From: Paenibacillus sp. 1011MAR3C5 | GTDB taxonomy: Bacteria; Bacillota; Bacilli; Paenibacillales; Paenibacillaceae | Reading direction: 5' to 3' | DNA length: 64,000 nucleotides | NCBI RefSeq assembly: GCF_003591485.1 | Contig: NZ_QZCF01000002.1 | Location: 186,001-250,000 of the forward strand | In this document: positions 37,106 to 45,850 of the stretch, in pieces | Layout of the letters: the number at the start of each line of letters is the position of its first letter | Numbering within the stretch: the stretch's first letter is position 1 | Notes under the pieces: generated by a model | What the model was told of the DNA's origin: nothing | Databases searched by the model: none | What the model saw: only the letters and a program-made list of their open reading frames with translations | Made by a program: the position numbers and the translations under genes

Positions 37106-39241
37106 CTAGCGGTTGGCTTTGCTTATCATTTCGCGATTATCCCATAGCAAAGAACGCAGATTGGACTTGGAGCCCTGGATCACAAAGTGAGGGATGCCGT
37201 ACATCTTCGCAATGTCGATCCCGTCCCACGTCGCGCGATGCGAGGTGGAGGTGATGAGGAGGAACAGCGCTTGCGATCGGCGCAAATCCGCTGCGACACG
37301 CTCCGGATGGTCGCCGGTGTCATGCGCCAGCTCGGCGCCGCTTTCGTGAACGACATGCTCGAACCATTTGCGGACGCCTCCAACGATGGTAATAAGGCAG
37401 TCTTGCAGGAACGGCGCCGGCTGCTCTTTGGACATAAGCGTTTTTCTTTTTTCTCTGTTTTTCTTTGATGCGGCTTGCTCAGCCTGTGCCGGGTGCACAG
37501 GCTTTGTTTTGCTTGCGTCAGCTGTCAGGACTTCGCCCTGCAGGCGGTAAAGCTTGGTCAAGCGGGCAATGTGGCTGCCCTCCGCTACGTTGAAGGAGCA
37601 GGGATCGCCATGCGCCGGCTTCTGAATTTCAATATCCTTATAATGAATTTGATAGCGGTTGGACGGATCGTTCATATCGACGCAGAACCAGAGATGGCCT
37701 TCACCCGTCTCGATATAGCCGTCGAATTGATGAATCGGAGAGAACGCGTCGTCTCCTTGGAAAAGCAACTGTAAATCGTAATACAGCGACTTGCCATCCT
37801 GCTTCACCGGCGTACATAGCAGCTCGGCCTCGTGCTGAAGCTCATGCTGCTGGACAAGCGATTCGGTAATGTTGAACGATTCGCCGTTCTCAAGCCGAAT
37901 AAACCCGCCATGATCGCGGCGGAAGAAGGTGCCGTACAATGAATTCGGCGAAGGCTGAACATGCACAAGCGGATGGGAAGCCTCCTCTTGCGCCTCTGGT
38001 TCCTGCTCTTCGCAGACGATGGGCTCGACCGTCTGTTTGCTCCGATTCGGCTGTACCTCTTCAAGCGGAAGTGTATTCAGCATGAGATATTGGTCGAGCG
38101 CATCCAGCACATCCAGCGCTTTGCGCATGCGATTGCGGGAGGAGAGGGCAGTATGCCGGGAATCGTCATTGCGCGACGCCGGCATGGACTGTGCGACCGA
38201 TGCGAGTTCCATCTCGATGCTGTGGGACAGCAGCCTTGCGATCGATTCCGGACTGTTCAGCTGATTCCGCACATCGGATATCGCCTGCCGCAAATTCGCC
38301 TTGTCCTTTTCCTGATAATCGAGCTCCTTCTTCTGCTCCTCGATGGTGCGCTCCAGCCGCTTGCTCTGCTGGTTCAGCGAGCGGATTTGCTCCATAAAAT
38401 GATGGCGCTCCTCCAGCCAATCAGCCTGCTCCTGCTTCCAGTGGCGATCCCGCTCCATCTGGGTGCTCTGCTGCTGGCTAATCATGGCGGCAGCTTGCTC
38501 CGCTTCTTCTCTCAAGCGCTCGATTTCCTCTTCCAACAGCTCCATTTCCTTCGACTTCATCCTGATCAGCTTGTTCTTCTGGACGAGGTCATGTTCCAGC
38601 CGCTGCCGCGTCGAGCTTTCTTTTTTATATAAATCGCCGAGTATTTTGATTTTCTTATCCAGCTTTCCATTGTCCGCATGCTCCTCTTCGGGAGTTTCCG
38701 CTTGCGGCGGCAGCTCCCCCTTTAGATTGGCATCATCGGTCTGCAGCCAGCGCTCCTCCAGCTTTTTCATTTCCAGAAGCCAGAGATCATGCTCATCCGA
38801 TTTGCCGGGGTGGAAATAGAGTGACCAGTAATGCAGCCAGTACCCATCCTTCTCCAGCCGCTCCCCCTGTTCGTCGAGCAGGGCTGCTAGCGGGGGCCAC
38901 TCTTCATCATTTTTGTAGGGCAGCTTCTGAATGACAGTCAGCATCAGCCTGCGCTTCAGGGCGATACTGGCCGGGGCTTGCTGTACATAGGTCCGAAGCA
39001 GCTTCACGAACAGCATATCCGGCCACTTGCGCAATTCTCGTCTGGCAAAGGGGAATTCCAGCGTCAGCGCCATCGCCAGCTTCTCCTTGTCGGAGAGCTG
39101 CTTGGCATAATCGAGGAACATTTCGACCGGCAGGGGCTGATGGGTCTCCCGCTCCAATATCGTACGATAGGCCTCCATCTCTTTTGTCCATTCGGGGGAT
39201 TCCAACAGTCCCGAGATACGGGCTTTTGACTTCATATCCAC
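37106..39241 (-). CDS. Large coiled-coil protein with C-terminal DUF2325 domain
   Basis: 711 residues from a GTG at 39241, chosen because AAGGAGGA lies six bases upstream; an ATG at 39277 lies before that site. The N-terminal part (about 1-190) is helical; about 195-340 is a long Glu/Gln/Lys-rich coiled coil; about 450-590 is a beta-rich region with GTFFRRDHGGFIRLENG; the last 95 residues match DUF2325 (LITIVGGVRKWFEH, AELAHDTG, LFLLITSTSHRA). DUF2325 domains often stand alone and are thought to bind nucleotides or metal, but their function is not known. No membrane segment. It stands alone, convergent with the esterase. Confidence 0.75.
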   Translation of the reverse strand: MDMKSKARISGLLESPEWTKEMEAYRTILERETHQPLPVEMFLDYAKQLSDKEKLAMALTLEFPFARRELRKWPDMLFVKLLRTYVQQAPASIALKRRLMLTVIQKLPYKNDEEWPPLAALLDEQGERLEKDGYWLHYWSLYFHPGKSDEHDLWLLEMKKLEERWLQTDDANLKGELPPQAETPEEEHADNGKLDKKIKILGDLYKKESSTRQRLEHDLVQKNKLIRMKSKEMELLEEEIERLREEAEQAAAMISQQQSTQMERDRHWKQEQADWLEERHHFMEQIRSLNQQSKRLERTIEEQKKELDYQEKDKANLRQAISDVRNQLNSPESIARLLSHSIEMELASVAQSMPASRNDDSRHTALSSRNRMRKALDVLDALDQYLMLNTLPLEEVQPNRSKQTVEPIVCEEQEPEAQEEASHPLVHVQPSPNSLYGTFFRRDHGGFIRLENGESFNITESLVQQHELQHEAELLCTPVKQDGKSLYYDLQLLFQGDDAFSPIHQFDGYIETGEGHLWFCVDMNDPSNRYQIHYKDIEIQKPAHGDPCSFNVAEGSHIARLTKLYRLQGEVLTADASKTKPVHPAQAEQAASKKNREKRKTLMSKEQPAPFLQDCLITIVGGVRKWFEHVVHESGAELAHDTGDHPERVAADLRRSQALFLLITSTSHRATWDGIDIAKMYGIPHFVIQGSKSNLRSLLWDNREMISKANR

Positions 39242-39641
39242 CAGCGCTCCTCCTTCGCGAATTGCTCTAGCAAACATTCGACAAACGTTTGCACTTTTCC
39301 TTTGATCAACAAGGACGTTCTGTGAATTATTTACAGGTTAATCGTTTCATTGACGATGTAAAGGTATGACTTGCGGAATGGATGGGGACTTTAGCACTAT
39401 TTTAAGCAGGCAACCGTCTAATTCCACATCTTCTCTGGATGGCTCGTCCGGTACTACAATGAGAGGATAAAATCTTCTTCTATATGATATCTATTCCTAC
39501 TAGGTTACTATATTCGTCCATGCTTGTGCAAAGCCGGAAATTTGGACCCTGAATGACCGGGTAGTCCTTCCGGCATTCCTGTGCGGATACAGCAACAGCG
39601 CCGAAGCATCATGCTTCGGCGCCGCTTGGTATTGAAGGCAA
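39242..39641. other. Intergenic region between DUF2325 gene and aldo/keto reductase
   Basis: No gene seen. It should hold the minus-strand promoter of the DUF2325 gene; a palindrome-rich stretch near 39268-39292 (GCAAAC ... GTTTGC) could be an operator. A perfect 12-bp hairpin (39598-39609 with 39611-39622) lies just past the reductase stop but lacks a T run. Confidence 0.5.
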
Positions 39642-40466
39642 TTAGAAGTTGAAATTGTCAGGGTCCGGGCCAAAGCGCTGGCTGCGGTTCAACGCCGAGA
39701 TTTGCGCAACTTCCTCTTCGGTCAATTCGAAGTCGAAGATATCTGCGTTCTCGACCAGGCGGGAAGGGGTGGTTGTTTTCGGAATGGTTACGACACCTTG
39801 GTGAAGATCCCAGCGCAATACAACCTGTGCAGGGGACTTGCCGTATTTCGCTCCGATCTCGGCGAGCAATGGAAGATCCAGATTGCCTTGCATGAGCGGG
39901 CTCCAAGCCGTCAGACGGATGTTATGCTGCTGGCAGAACGAATGGAGGTCGACTTGCGTCAGCAGCGGGTGATATTCCACTTGGTTGACCATCGGTACGA
40001 TTTCACTCGATTCGATAAGGTCCTCCAGATGATGGATCTGGAAGTTGCTTACGCCGATGGCGCGGGCTTTGCCTTCACTGTATATTTTCTCAAGCGCTCG
40101 CCAAGTATCCTTGTATTTGCCCTTGACCGGCCAGTGGATAAGAATGAGATCGACATAGTCCATCTGAAGCTTGTCAAGGCTGGCTTGGAACGCTGCGAGC
40201 GTCGTATCATAGCCTTGATCGGCATTCCAGATCTTTGTTGTGACGAACAATTGATCGCGCACTACGCCGCTGGCGCGCACGCCTGCGCCTGTGCCGACTT
40301 CGTTCTGATAGGCCGCCGCAGTGTCAATGCTGCGGTATCCCGCTTCGATCGCCGCTTGTACGGTAGATGCGGCTACGTCATCCGCCACTTTCCATACGCC
40401 GAGACCGAATTTCGGCATCTCCACGCCATTGCTTAAGGTATAGCTTTCTGTTAACGCTTTTGTCAT
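39642..40466 (-). CDS. Aldo/keto reductase (2,5-diketogluconate reductase-like)
   Basis: 274 residues. TIM-barrel AKR signatures: GYRSIDTAAAYQNE (catalytic Asp and Tyr), VTTKIWNAD (catalytic Lys), LILIHWPV (catalytic His), and VVTIPKTTTPSRLVEN for NADPH binding. It reduces aldehydes and ketones. It lies 32 bp after the iron-containing alcohol dehydrogenase on the same strand, so the two probably form one operon dealing with an aldehyde or ketone. AGGAG precedes the ATG by nine bases. Confidence 0.93.
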   Translation of the reverse strand: MTKALTESYTLSNGVEMPKFGLGVWKVADDVAASTVQAAIEAGYRSIDTAAAYQNEVGTGAGVRASGVVRDQLFVTTKIWNADQGYDTTLAAFQASLDKLQMDYVDLILIHWPVKGKYKDTWRALEKIYSEGKARAIGVSNFQIHHLEDLIESSEIVPMVNQVEYHPLLTQVDLHSFCQQHNIRLTAWSPLMQGNLDLPLLAEIGAKYGKSPAQVVLRWDLHQGVVTIPKTTTPSRLVENADIFDFELTEEEVAQISALNRSQRFGPDPDNFNF

Positions 40467-40498
40467 GATGGAGTGCTCCTCTCGTTAATAGGGATTCA

Positions 40499-41665
40499 TT
40501 ATAGGGACATTCGCAAAATTTCACGTACATCGTTTTTGCCGAGACGCTTGAACGAGCCGATATCGCCGTAACGTACCGCTTCCTCCGCCATCCGGTCCAG
40601 TTGATCCTCGCCGATGCCGAAGTCCGCGAGCCTGGATTCCGCGCCGATGCGCGTGAAGAAGTCGCGGGTAGCCTGGATGCCGGCGAGGGCGATCTCGTCG
40701 TCCGACTTGCCGGCAGGGTCAACGCCCCATACCCGGACCGCATACTGGACGAAGCGGTCGATCCGCTCCTGGTACACATATCGCATCCAGTTCGGGAAGA
40801 TGATAGCAAGGCCGGCGCCATGCGGAATATCGTAGATGGCGCTCACTTCATGCTCGATGCCGTGGGAAGCCCAGTCATTAGCCATGCCAAGGCTGATCTG
40901 TCCGCCGTTCAGCGCCATCGTGCCGCACCACATGAGGTTGGCTCTTGCAGCAGCGTCCGAAGGGTTGGCGGTGGCTGGCTCTACATTCTCGATCACGGTC
41001 TGCAAGATGGATTCACAGAACCTTTCCTGCAGCGGCGTGTTGGTCGTTTTGCTGAAGTACTGCTCGAATACATGCGACATAATATCGACGGAGCCGTACA
41101 CGGTATGATTGCGCGGCACAGTATAGGTCAGCGTCGGATCAAGGATCGAAAACTTCGGATACAGATGAGGGCTGTCGCTGCCGCGCTTCAGCTTCTCTTC
41201 CCAGTTGGAAATAACGGTGTTGCCGTTCATCTCCGAGCCGGTAGCCGCAAGCGTCAAGACTGTGCCAATAGGAAGCGCCTGCTGGATAGAGGCTTTGTGC
41301 GTGAAGAAATCCCATACGTCGCCCTCATACAGCGCACCTGCTGCAATCGCCTTGGATGCGTCGATGACGCTGCCGCCGCCAATCGCCAGAATCATATCGA
41401 CTCCGTGCTCCCGGCAAATATGCATGCCTTTCTTCACCGTAGTCAGCCGCGGGTTCGGCTCGATGCCCGCGAGCTCGAAGACCGCCACGCCGGCATCCTT
41501 TAATTGCTTGACTGCGCGCTCGTACAAGCCGGTGCTCTTGATGCTGCCTCCGCCATATACGAGAAGGGCCTTCCGTCCGTAGGATGAGGTCAGCTTGCCG
41601 ATTTGATCGGCCGCCCCTTCACCGAATACAATTCGGGTAGGGTTGTAGAATTGAAATGGATTCAT
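40499..41665 (-). CDS. Iron-containing (butanol-type) alcohol dehydrogenase
   Basis: 388 residues from the ATG at 41665, which has AAAGGAGG six bases upstream; the frame extends further up but without a site. GGGSVIDASKAIAAGA is the NAD(P)-binding loop, and the metal-binding Asp/His set is recognisable: NDWASHGIEHE and IPHGAGLAIIFPNW. It resembles YugJ/YugK/BdhA enzymes that interconvert alcohols and aldehydes. First gene of an operon with the aldo/keto reductase and divergent from an ArsR-like regulator, with a palindrome just upstream of its binding site. Confidence 0.94.
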   Translation of the reverse strand: MNPFQFYNPTRIVFGEGAADQIGKLTSSYGRKALLVYGGGSIKSTGLYERAVKQLKDAGVAVFELAGIEPNPRLTTVKKGMHICREHGVDMILAIGGGSVIDASKAIAAGALYEGDVWDFFTHKASIQQALPIGTVLTLAATGSEMNGNTVISNWEEKLKRGSDSPHLYPKFSILDPTLTYTVPRNHTVYGSVDIMSHVFEQYFSKTTNTPLQERFCESILQTVIENVEPATANPSDAAARANLMWCGTMALNGGQISLGMANDWASHGIEHEVSAIYDIPHGAGLAIIFPNWMRYVYQERIDRFVQYAVRVWGVDPAGKSDDEIALAGIQATRDFFTRIGAESRLADFGIGEDQLDRMAEEAVRYGDIGSFKRLGKNDVREILRMSL

Positions 41666-41685
41666 GGCGCGCCTCCTTTTAACAA

Positions 41686-41699
41686 TAACTTTTAGGTTA
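41686..41699 (-). promoter_or_regulatory. Operator copy 1, upstream of the alcohol dehydrogenase
   Basis: TAACTT-TT-AGGTTA, the same palindrome as at 41784-41797 with one mismatch. It lies between the dehydrogenase promoter region and its binding site, 20 bp before the ATG. Confidence 0.65.
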
Positions 41700-41774
41700 A
41701 TCAAATGTTAAATACGGGCTTTCGGGATTCATTTTATTGAATAGAATTTGGGCTGTCAAGTTGTGCGGCTTCTA

Positions 41775-41803
41775 TTGTTAGATTAACTTTTAAGTTATAT
41801 AAT
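41775..41803 (+). promoter_or_regulatory. Promoter and operator copy 2 of the ArsR-like regulator gene
   Basis: TTGTTA (41775-41780), a 17-base spacer, and TATAAT (41798-41803) form a good SigA promoter. The spacer contains the perfect palindrome TAACTT-TT-AAGTTA (41784-41797), so a bound repressor would occlude the promoter. Autorepression by the gene product is inferred. Confidence 0.75.
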
Positions 41804-41844
41804 GAAGCTGCAAACGGAGTAATGATAGGGAAGGGTTTTGCAGG

Positions 41845-42750
41845 ATGGATATTGAAGTCAGCAGACGCAACATGGGATTTTTGGAATGCTTCTCTTCTCC
41901 TACGCGCGTCCGGATGATCGAGCTGCTGGGCGAGAAGCCTATGAACATCAAAAGCTTGTCGGAAGCGCTAGACATAAAGTCTCCGATCGTCACCAGACAT
42001 ATACATATGCTGGAGGAGGCAGGCATCGTCCGAAGCGAAAGCATCGCGGGCAAGCGGGGCATGCAGAAGCTCTGTTATCTGCAGCTCAGCCAGGCAACCT
42101 TGCTGTTCAAGGGAGCGCCAAAGCCGGAGGACAAAAGCCGTTATTTCGTCTCCTTGCCGGTCGGGACTTACGCATCCTATGAGATCAAGCCGACTTGTGG
42201 TCTTGCCGCCGCCGACAGAATGATCGGCATGTGCGACGACCCCCGGTATTTTGCCGACCCGGAGCATGTGCATGCACGGGTCATCTGGTTCGGATCGGGT
42301 TACGTAGAGTACCGCATTCCTAATTATATGGTTAGCAACGAAAAGCCGGACTCGCTGGAAATTTCGCTGGAGATTTGCTCGGAGACGCCTTGCACGGTCA
42401 ATCATTTGCCCTCAGATATCGTATTTTCAGTGAACGGGACGGAAGTGGGCACCTGGACATATCCGGGCCACTTTGGTGGGGCAAGGGGGATCTATACGCC
42501 GGAGTGGTGGTACAAAAACATCCATCACGGCCTCATGAAGACGATCCGCGTGACACGCCAAGGGTCGTTCATCGATGGCGTGAAGGTGTCCGACGTCACG
42601 ATCGACGGGCTGTCCTTATCCTATGACAAGGAGATCCTGTTCCGAATCTCCTGCAGCGCTTCGGCCAAAAACTGCGGAGGCGTAACGCTGTTCGGCAAAG
42701 ACTTCGGCAATTACAATCAGGATATTGAAGTCACATTAAGATGCTTGTAG
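41845..42750 (+). CDS. ArsR-like winged-helix regulator with large C-terminal domain
   Basis: 301 residues. N-terminal winged helix (about 10-85): FLECFSSPTRVRMIELLGEK, MNIKSLSEALDIKSPIVTRH, MLEEAGIVRSE. The C-terminal 200 residues are beta-rich with several aromatic and cysteine residues (CGLAAADRMIGMCDDP) and no domain I can name; similar two-part regulators are common in Paenibacillus. Not a metal-sensing ArsR by motif. It lies divergent from the dehydrogenase-reductase operon with shared palindromes, so it likely controls both units. Confidence 0.85.
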   Translation: MDIEVSRRNMGFLECFSSPTRVRMIELLGEKPMNIKSLSEALDIKSPIVTRHIHMLEEAGIVRSESIAGKRGMQKLCYLQLSQATLLFKGAPKPEDKSRYFVSLPVGTYASYEIKPTCGLAAADRMIGMCDDPRYFADPEHVHARVIWFGSGYVEYRIPNYMVSNEKPDSLEISLEICSETPCTVNHLPSDIVFSVNGTEVGTWTYPGHFGGARGIYTPEWWYKNIHHGLMKTIRVTRQGSFIDGVKVSDVTIDGLSLSYDKEILFRISCSASAKNCGGVTLFGKDFGNYNQDIEVTLRCL

Positions 42751-42780
42751 TTTCGCGGCGTCTATTGGGCATGGGAATGA

Positions 42781-42833
42781 ACAAAGGGCAAGTCCAGGCG
42801 CAGCACAGCTGCTGTCATGGACTTGCCCTTTGT
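42781..42833. terminator. Bidirectional hairpin between convergent genes
   Basis: Perfect 16-bp arms ACAAAGGGCAAGTCCA (42781-42796) and TGGACTTGCCCTTTGT (42818-42833). The T tails are short on both strands. Confidence 0.75.
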
Positions 42834-42842
42834 TGCTATCCC

Positions 42843-43733
42843 TTACGGCGAGGGAATGGTCTTTGCATAATGCTCAATAAATTTCACTGCGTTGTCAGGA
42901 CGCTCCGCATTGGTGCGCACGGCTGCGATCAGCTCGACCTTCATCATCGGCAAATCCTTGAACAAATCCGATTTGCTCAGATCGAGGCCATAGACGGAGC
43001 CTTCCGGGTCATCCTCCGTCTTCAGTTCAAGCGCAGCCGGCCCGTCCGCGTAAGCAGACAGCTCAGGGCGGTCATCAAGCGGCAAGAGCGCCCCCTGCGG
43101 TCCAAGCCACTCGAACATGTATTTGTCCATCAAATATAGATCTGGAATCTCGGCCATAACCGTTACAAGCGCCTTCTGCAAATACGCGTACCGGTTCATT
43201 TCGTCCTGAGGGACGAAGATGGTGGAGTACTCCAGCCTCTTCCACTCTGGAAACGGTTCCATCAGCGTGTTCATGACGAGGTCCTTCTCTTGTCCATTCT
43301 CTTCCATGAAGGTGCCCATGAAGGTCACTTGCAGATCAATCGGCGGCAGACTGGCCAAGTATCTTTCATGCTCCTTATGATCGATATAACTCATAATGCC
43401 ATAGATGATAATCCCGATCAGCGCGATGGCCCCGAGCGTATGAATCTTATAATACCGCCAAAAGTGATCCAGCTTCTGTGCTTTGCCTGCCATGTTTTTG
43501 TATTTGCCGTATTCTTTTTCGTTGAATGCTTGCGTAAACTTCTCGTCCTCGCGGGCAAGAATGAGCCGATAGGCAACCGTCACTTGCCTAAACTCCTCGT
43601 CTCCAGCCCTGTCTCCCGACTTGGAGCGCGCCTTCTCCCGTCTGACCAGCGTTGAATAGCGTTTTTCCACTTCTTCTTTGGATGCATGCTCCTTAAGTCC
43701 CAATACCTTGTAGGCTTGCTTCAAATCGTCCAC
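42843..43733 (-). CDS. Membrane protein with degenerate J-domain and extracytoplasmic tail
   Basis: 296 residues, GTG start with AGAGGTGA upstream. The first 65 residues read like a DnaJ J-domain (YKVLGLKEHASKEEVEKRYS, then FRQVTVAYRLIL) but the HPD tripeptide that stimulates DnaK is missing. One membrane segment follows (about 97-115, IALIGIIIYGIMSYI). The remaining 175 residues should lie outside; the part MAEIPDLYLMDKYMFEWL then GALLPLDD resembles a lobe of a solute-binding protein. Function unknown. It may be a membrane adaptor rather than a true co-chaperone. Confidence 0.75.
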   Translation of the reverse strand: MDDLKQAYKVLGLKEHASKEEVEKRYSTLVRREKARSKSGDRAGDEEFRQVTVAYRLILAREDEKFTQAFNEKEYGKYKNMAGKAQKLDHFWRYYKIHTLGAIALIGIIIYGIMSYIDHKEHERYLASLPPIDLQVTFMGTFMEENGQEKDLVMNTLMEPFPEWKRLEYSTIFVPQDEMNRYAYLQKALVTVMAEIPDLYLMDKYMFEWLGPQGALLPLDDRPELSAYADGPAALELKTEDDPEGSVYGLDLSKSDLFKDLPMMKVELIAAVRTNAERPDNAVKFIEHYAKTIPSP

Positions 43734-43917
43734 TCTGTCACCTCTATTGAATTAGGAGATCTAGCAATCTGCTATATACAAGTATACGGAAAAAGGGAAG
43801 GCCAAAGCAAACCGGGAACGCCTATATTTTTGCCAGGCATGGTACAATAGAAGGAAGTGCCTAAGAAATGGGCCATTTTTACATGAATCTGGTTGAAAAT
43901 AAAGAGGTGAATGCAGC

Positions 43918-44436
43918 ATGTTCGACCCGACCGTATTCGATAATTTGAAGGTCGCTTTCGAGAATGAATTGTACGATATGGACAACCTGGACCGGATCAT
44001 TGACATTACAGGCCGCAAGGATGTGCTCGACTTTGCTGTCATGTCCCGCGAGTTCTCCGTATCGTTCCGGCTTGCGGGAAGCAGCGACGGCGTGACGGCC
44101 GAGCTGGTGCTGGATACGTCGCTGCGCGACCTGTCGGCAGAGATATTGAAGCTGCAGGGAGAAAAGGCGGCTTGCAGCCTCGCTATCCGGTTCTATACCG
44201 AGGTGGGAGCCGATGACGCGGATGCGCGCTGCCGAGAGATTGAACGGTGCATCGCCGATATCTGGATGCCGGACGACAGCCCCGTCCAGACGCTTAGCCG
44301 GGTATATGGCGAGAATAACGAACGCTACCGCAATCAGGCAGAACTCCGCTTCCGCCGCCGTATAGGTGAGGAGCAGATGGAGGATATTCCGGAGCTGATC
44401 GAGCATGCGGTCCGCACGCTGGAGGCGCTGGCGTGA
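43918..44436 (+). CDS. Conserved protein of unknown function
   Basis: 172 residues, soluble, acidic, no signal peptide. Begins MFDPTVFDNLKVAFENELYD and ends in a helical EDIPELIEHAVRTLEALA. AAAGAGGTGA precedes the ATG. I recognise no catalytic motif. It lies between the J-domain-like gene (divergent, 184 bp) and the preQ1 riboswitch, and is probably transcribed on its own. Confidence 0.75.
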   Translation: MFDPTVFDNLKVAFENELYDMDNLDRIIDITGRKDVLDFAVMSREFSVSFRLAGSSDGVTAELVLDTSLRDLSAEILKLQGEKAACSLAIRFYTEVGADDADARCREIERCIADIWMPDDSPVQTLSRVYGENNERYRNQAELRFRRRIGEEQMEDIPELIEHAVRTLEALA

Positions 44437-44448
44437 AATAATTACTAT

Positions 44449-44476
44449 TTTCAACCCATAGCGTCTATGCTATAGT
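44449..44476 (+). promoter_or_regulatory. Probable promoter of the queuosine precursor operon
   Basis: TTTCAA (44449-44454), 16 bases, TATAGT (44471-44476) with a TATGC extension upstream. It lies about 63 bp before the preQ1 aptamer. Confidence 0.5.
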
Positions 44477-44536
44477 ACGAGTGAACAATTGAAGAGCAAA
44501 TCCGGTCGGCATCAGCCAGCAGGCTTGAGAGCGCCG

Positions 44537-44572
44537 GGAGAGGTTCGCGAACTCCCTCTATAAAAAACTAAA
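44537..44572 (+). promoter_or_regulatory. PreQ1-I riboswitch aptamer upstream of queC
   Basis: Core AGAGGTTCGCGAACTCCCTC followed by TATAAAAAACTAA (44539-44571). Stem P1 AGAGG/CCTCT, the C-rich loop and the A-rich tail match the class I preQ1 aptamer. A terminator follows directly. PreQ1 binding is expected to stop transcription of the que genes, whose final product is preQ1. Confidence 0.95.
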
Positions 44573-44613
44573 ACGATAGCGGTAGCCTTCTGTCCAGGCA
44601 TCGTCGTTTTTGT
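44572..44613 (+). terminator. Riboswitch-controlled terminator before queC
   Basis: ACGAT and GCCT on the left pair with AGGC-ATCGT on the right around a bulge, then CGTTTTTG. Its 5' part touches the A-rich tail of the aptamer, as expected for an on/off switch. Confidence 0.75.
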
Positions 44614-44732
44614 GTTCGGCGCATTCGCGTTCCCGTTCGGGGAACCCGAGGCGCCGTTTCTTATTTCTATGCGCCGGTTCCGGATGGAATCGGGGCGGAG
44701 TTCCGCCTTCTCGATCTGAGAGGAGACAGCTT

Positions 44733-45404
44733 ATGTTGAAGAATGAAAAAGCAGTTGTGGTATTCAGCGGTGGCCAAGACAGCACGACATGCCTGTTCTG
44801 GGCATTGGAGCGGTTCGCCGAAGTAGAGGCGATTACCTTTAATTACGGGCAGCGTCATAAGCTGGAGCTCGATTGCGCCGCAGAGATCGCGGGCGAGCTT
44901 GGGGTCAAGCATCATGTACTGGATATGTCCCTGCTGAACCAGCTTGCGCCGAATGCGCTGACCCGGGACGATATCGATATTGAGCAGAAGGACGGAGAGC
45001 TGCCGACGACATTCGTCGACGGACGCAATTTGCTGTTCCTTTCATTCGCGGCGGTGCTGGCCAAGGGCATTGGCGCGAGACATATCGTTACCGGCGTATG
45101 CGAGACGGACTTCAGCGGATATCCCGACTGCCGCGACGTATTCATCAAGTCGCTTAACGTGACGCTTAATTTATCTATGGACTATAACTTTGTAATCGAT
45201 ACGCCGCTGATGTGGCTGAATAAAGCGGAGACGTGGGCGCTCGCCGACGAGCTGGGCGCGTTCGAATTCGTCAGGGAACGCACGCTGACCTGCTATAACG
45301 GCATCAAAGCCGACGGCTGCGGCGAATGTCCGGCTTGCGAGCTGCGCCGCAGAGGATTCGAGGAATATGCGGCATCCCGCGAGGCGGGGGGAGCGAGGTC
45401 ATGA
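44733..45404 (+). CDS. queC: 7-cyano-7-deazaguanine synthase QueC
   Basis: 223 residues from the ATG at 44733 (AGGAGA upstream); the frame extends to 44610 but that part overlaps the terminator. PP-loop SGGQDSTTC near residue 11 for ATP. The C-terminal zinc cluster is C-x8-CGEC-x2-C ([17 protein letters not shown]). It converts 7-carboxy-7-deazaguanine to preQ0 with ammonia and ATP. The TGA overlaps the queD start. First gene of queC-D-E-F under a preQ1 riboswitch. Confidence 0.97.
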   Translation: MLKNEKAVVVFSGGQDSTTCLFWALERFAEVEAITFNYGQRHKLELDCAAEIAGELGVKHHVLDMSLLNQLAPNALTRDDIDIEQKDGELPTTFVDGRNLLFLSFAAVLAKGIGARHIVTGVCETDFSGYPDCRDVFIKSLNVTLNLSMDYNFVIDTPLMWLNKAETWALADELGAFEFVRERTLTCYNGIKADGCGECPACELRRRGFEEYAASREAGGARS

Positions 45405-45850
45405 TGCTTCAGCAAGTGTACCCCTCTGTGCCGCATGATTATCACTATGAGCTGAATAAGGATTTTCAATTTGACGCAGCCCACTTCGTGCCGTCCGAAG
45501 CGGCGGGCAAGTGCCAGCGTATTCACGGCCATACGTATTACGCCAATGTGACCGTTGCCGGAGACGAGCTGGATCAATCCGGCTTTCTCGTTAATTTCGC
45601 TGCAATCAAGGGGCTGATTCATGGCCGGTTCGATCATACGCTGCTGAATGACGACGCCGAAAGCTTCGACGCTGCGCACCCGGACCGCTTTCCGACGACC
45701 GAAGTGGTCGCCCGGACGATCTGGGAGCTGGTGCAGCGCTATCTCGACGGCATGCCGAACAAGCCGGTGTGCCTCCAGGTTTATTTGAGAGAGACGCCGA
45801 CGAGCTATTGCATCTATCGGCCGAAGCGAAAGGCGGCTTCCTATGAGTAA
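45401..45850 (+). CDS. queD: 6-carboxy-5,6,7,8-tetrahydropterin synthase QueD
   Basis: 149 residues from the ATG at 45401, which overlaps the queC stop (ATGA). Zinc-binding histidines are in FDAAHFVP and [10 protein letters not shown], with the catalytic Cys in GKCQRIHGH. It converts dihydroneopterin triphosphate from FolE to the carboxy-pterin used by QueE. The C-terminal [12 protein letters not shown] is typical. It overlaps queE by eight bases. A folE-type gene is not in the window. Confidence 0.95.
   Translation: MMLQQVYPSVPHDYHYELNKDFQFDAAHFVPSEAAGKCQRIHGHTYYANVTVAGDELDQSGFLVNFAAIKGLIHGRFDHTLLNDDAESFDAAHPDRFPTTEVVARTIWELVQRYLDGMPNKPVCLQVYLRETPTSYCIYRPKRKAASYE

Noticed and set aside
39268..39292. 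LexA or cre box upstream of the DUF2325 gene
   Set aside because: The GCAAAC ... GTTTGC palindrome misses the key bases of both consensus sequences.
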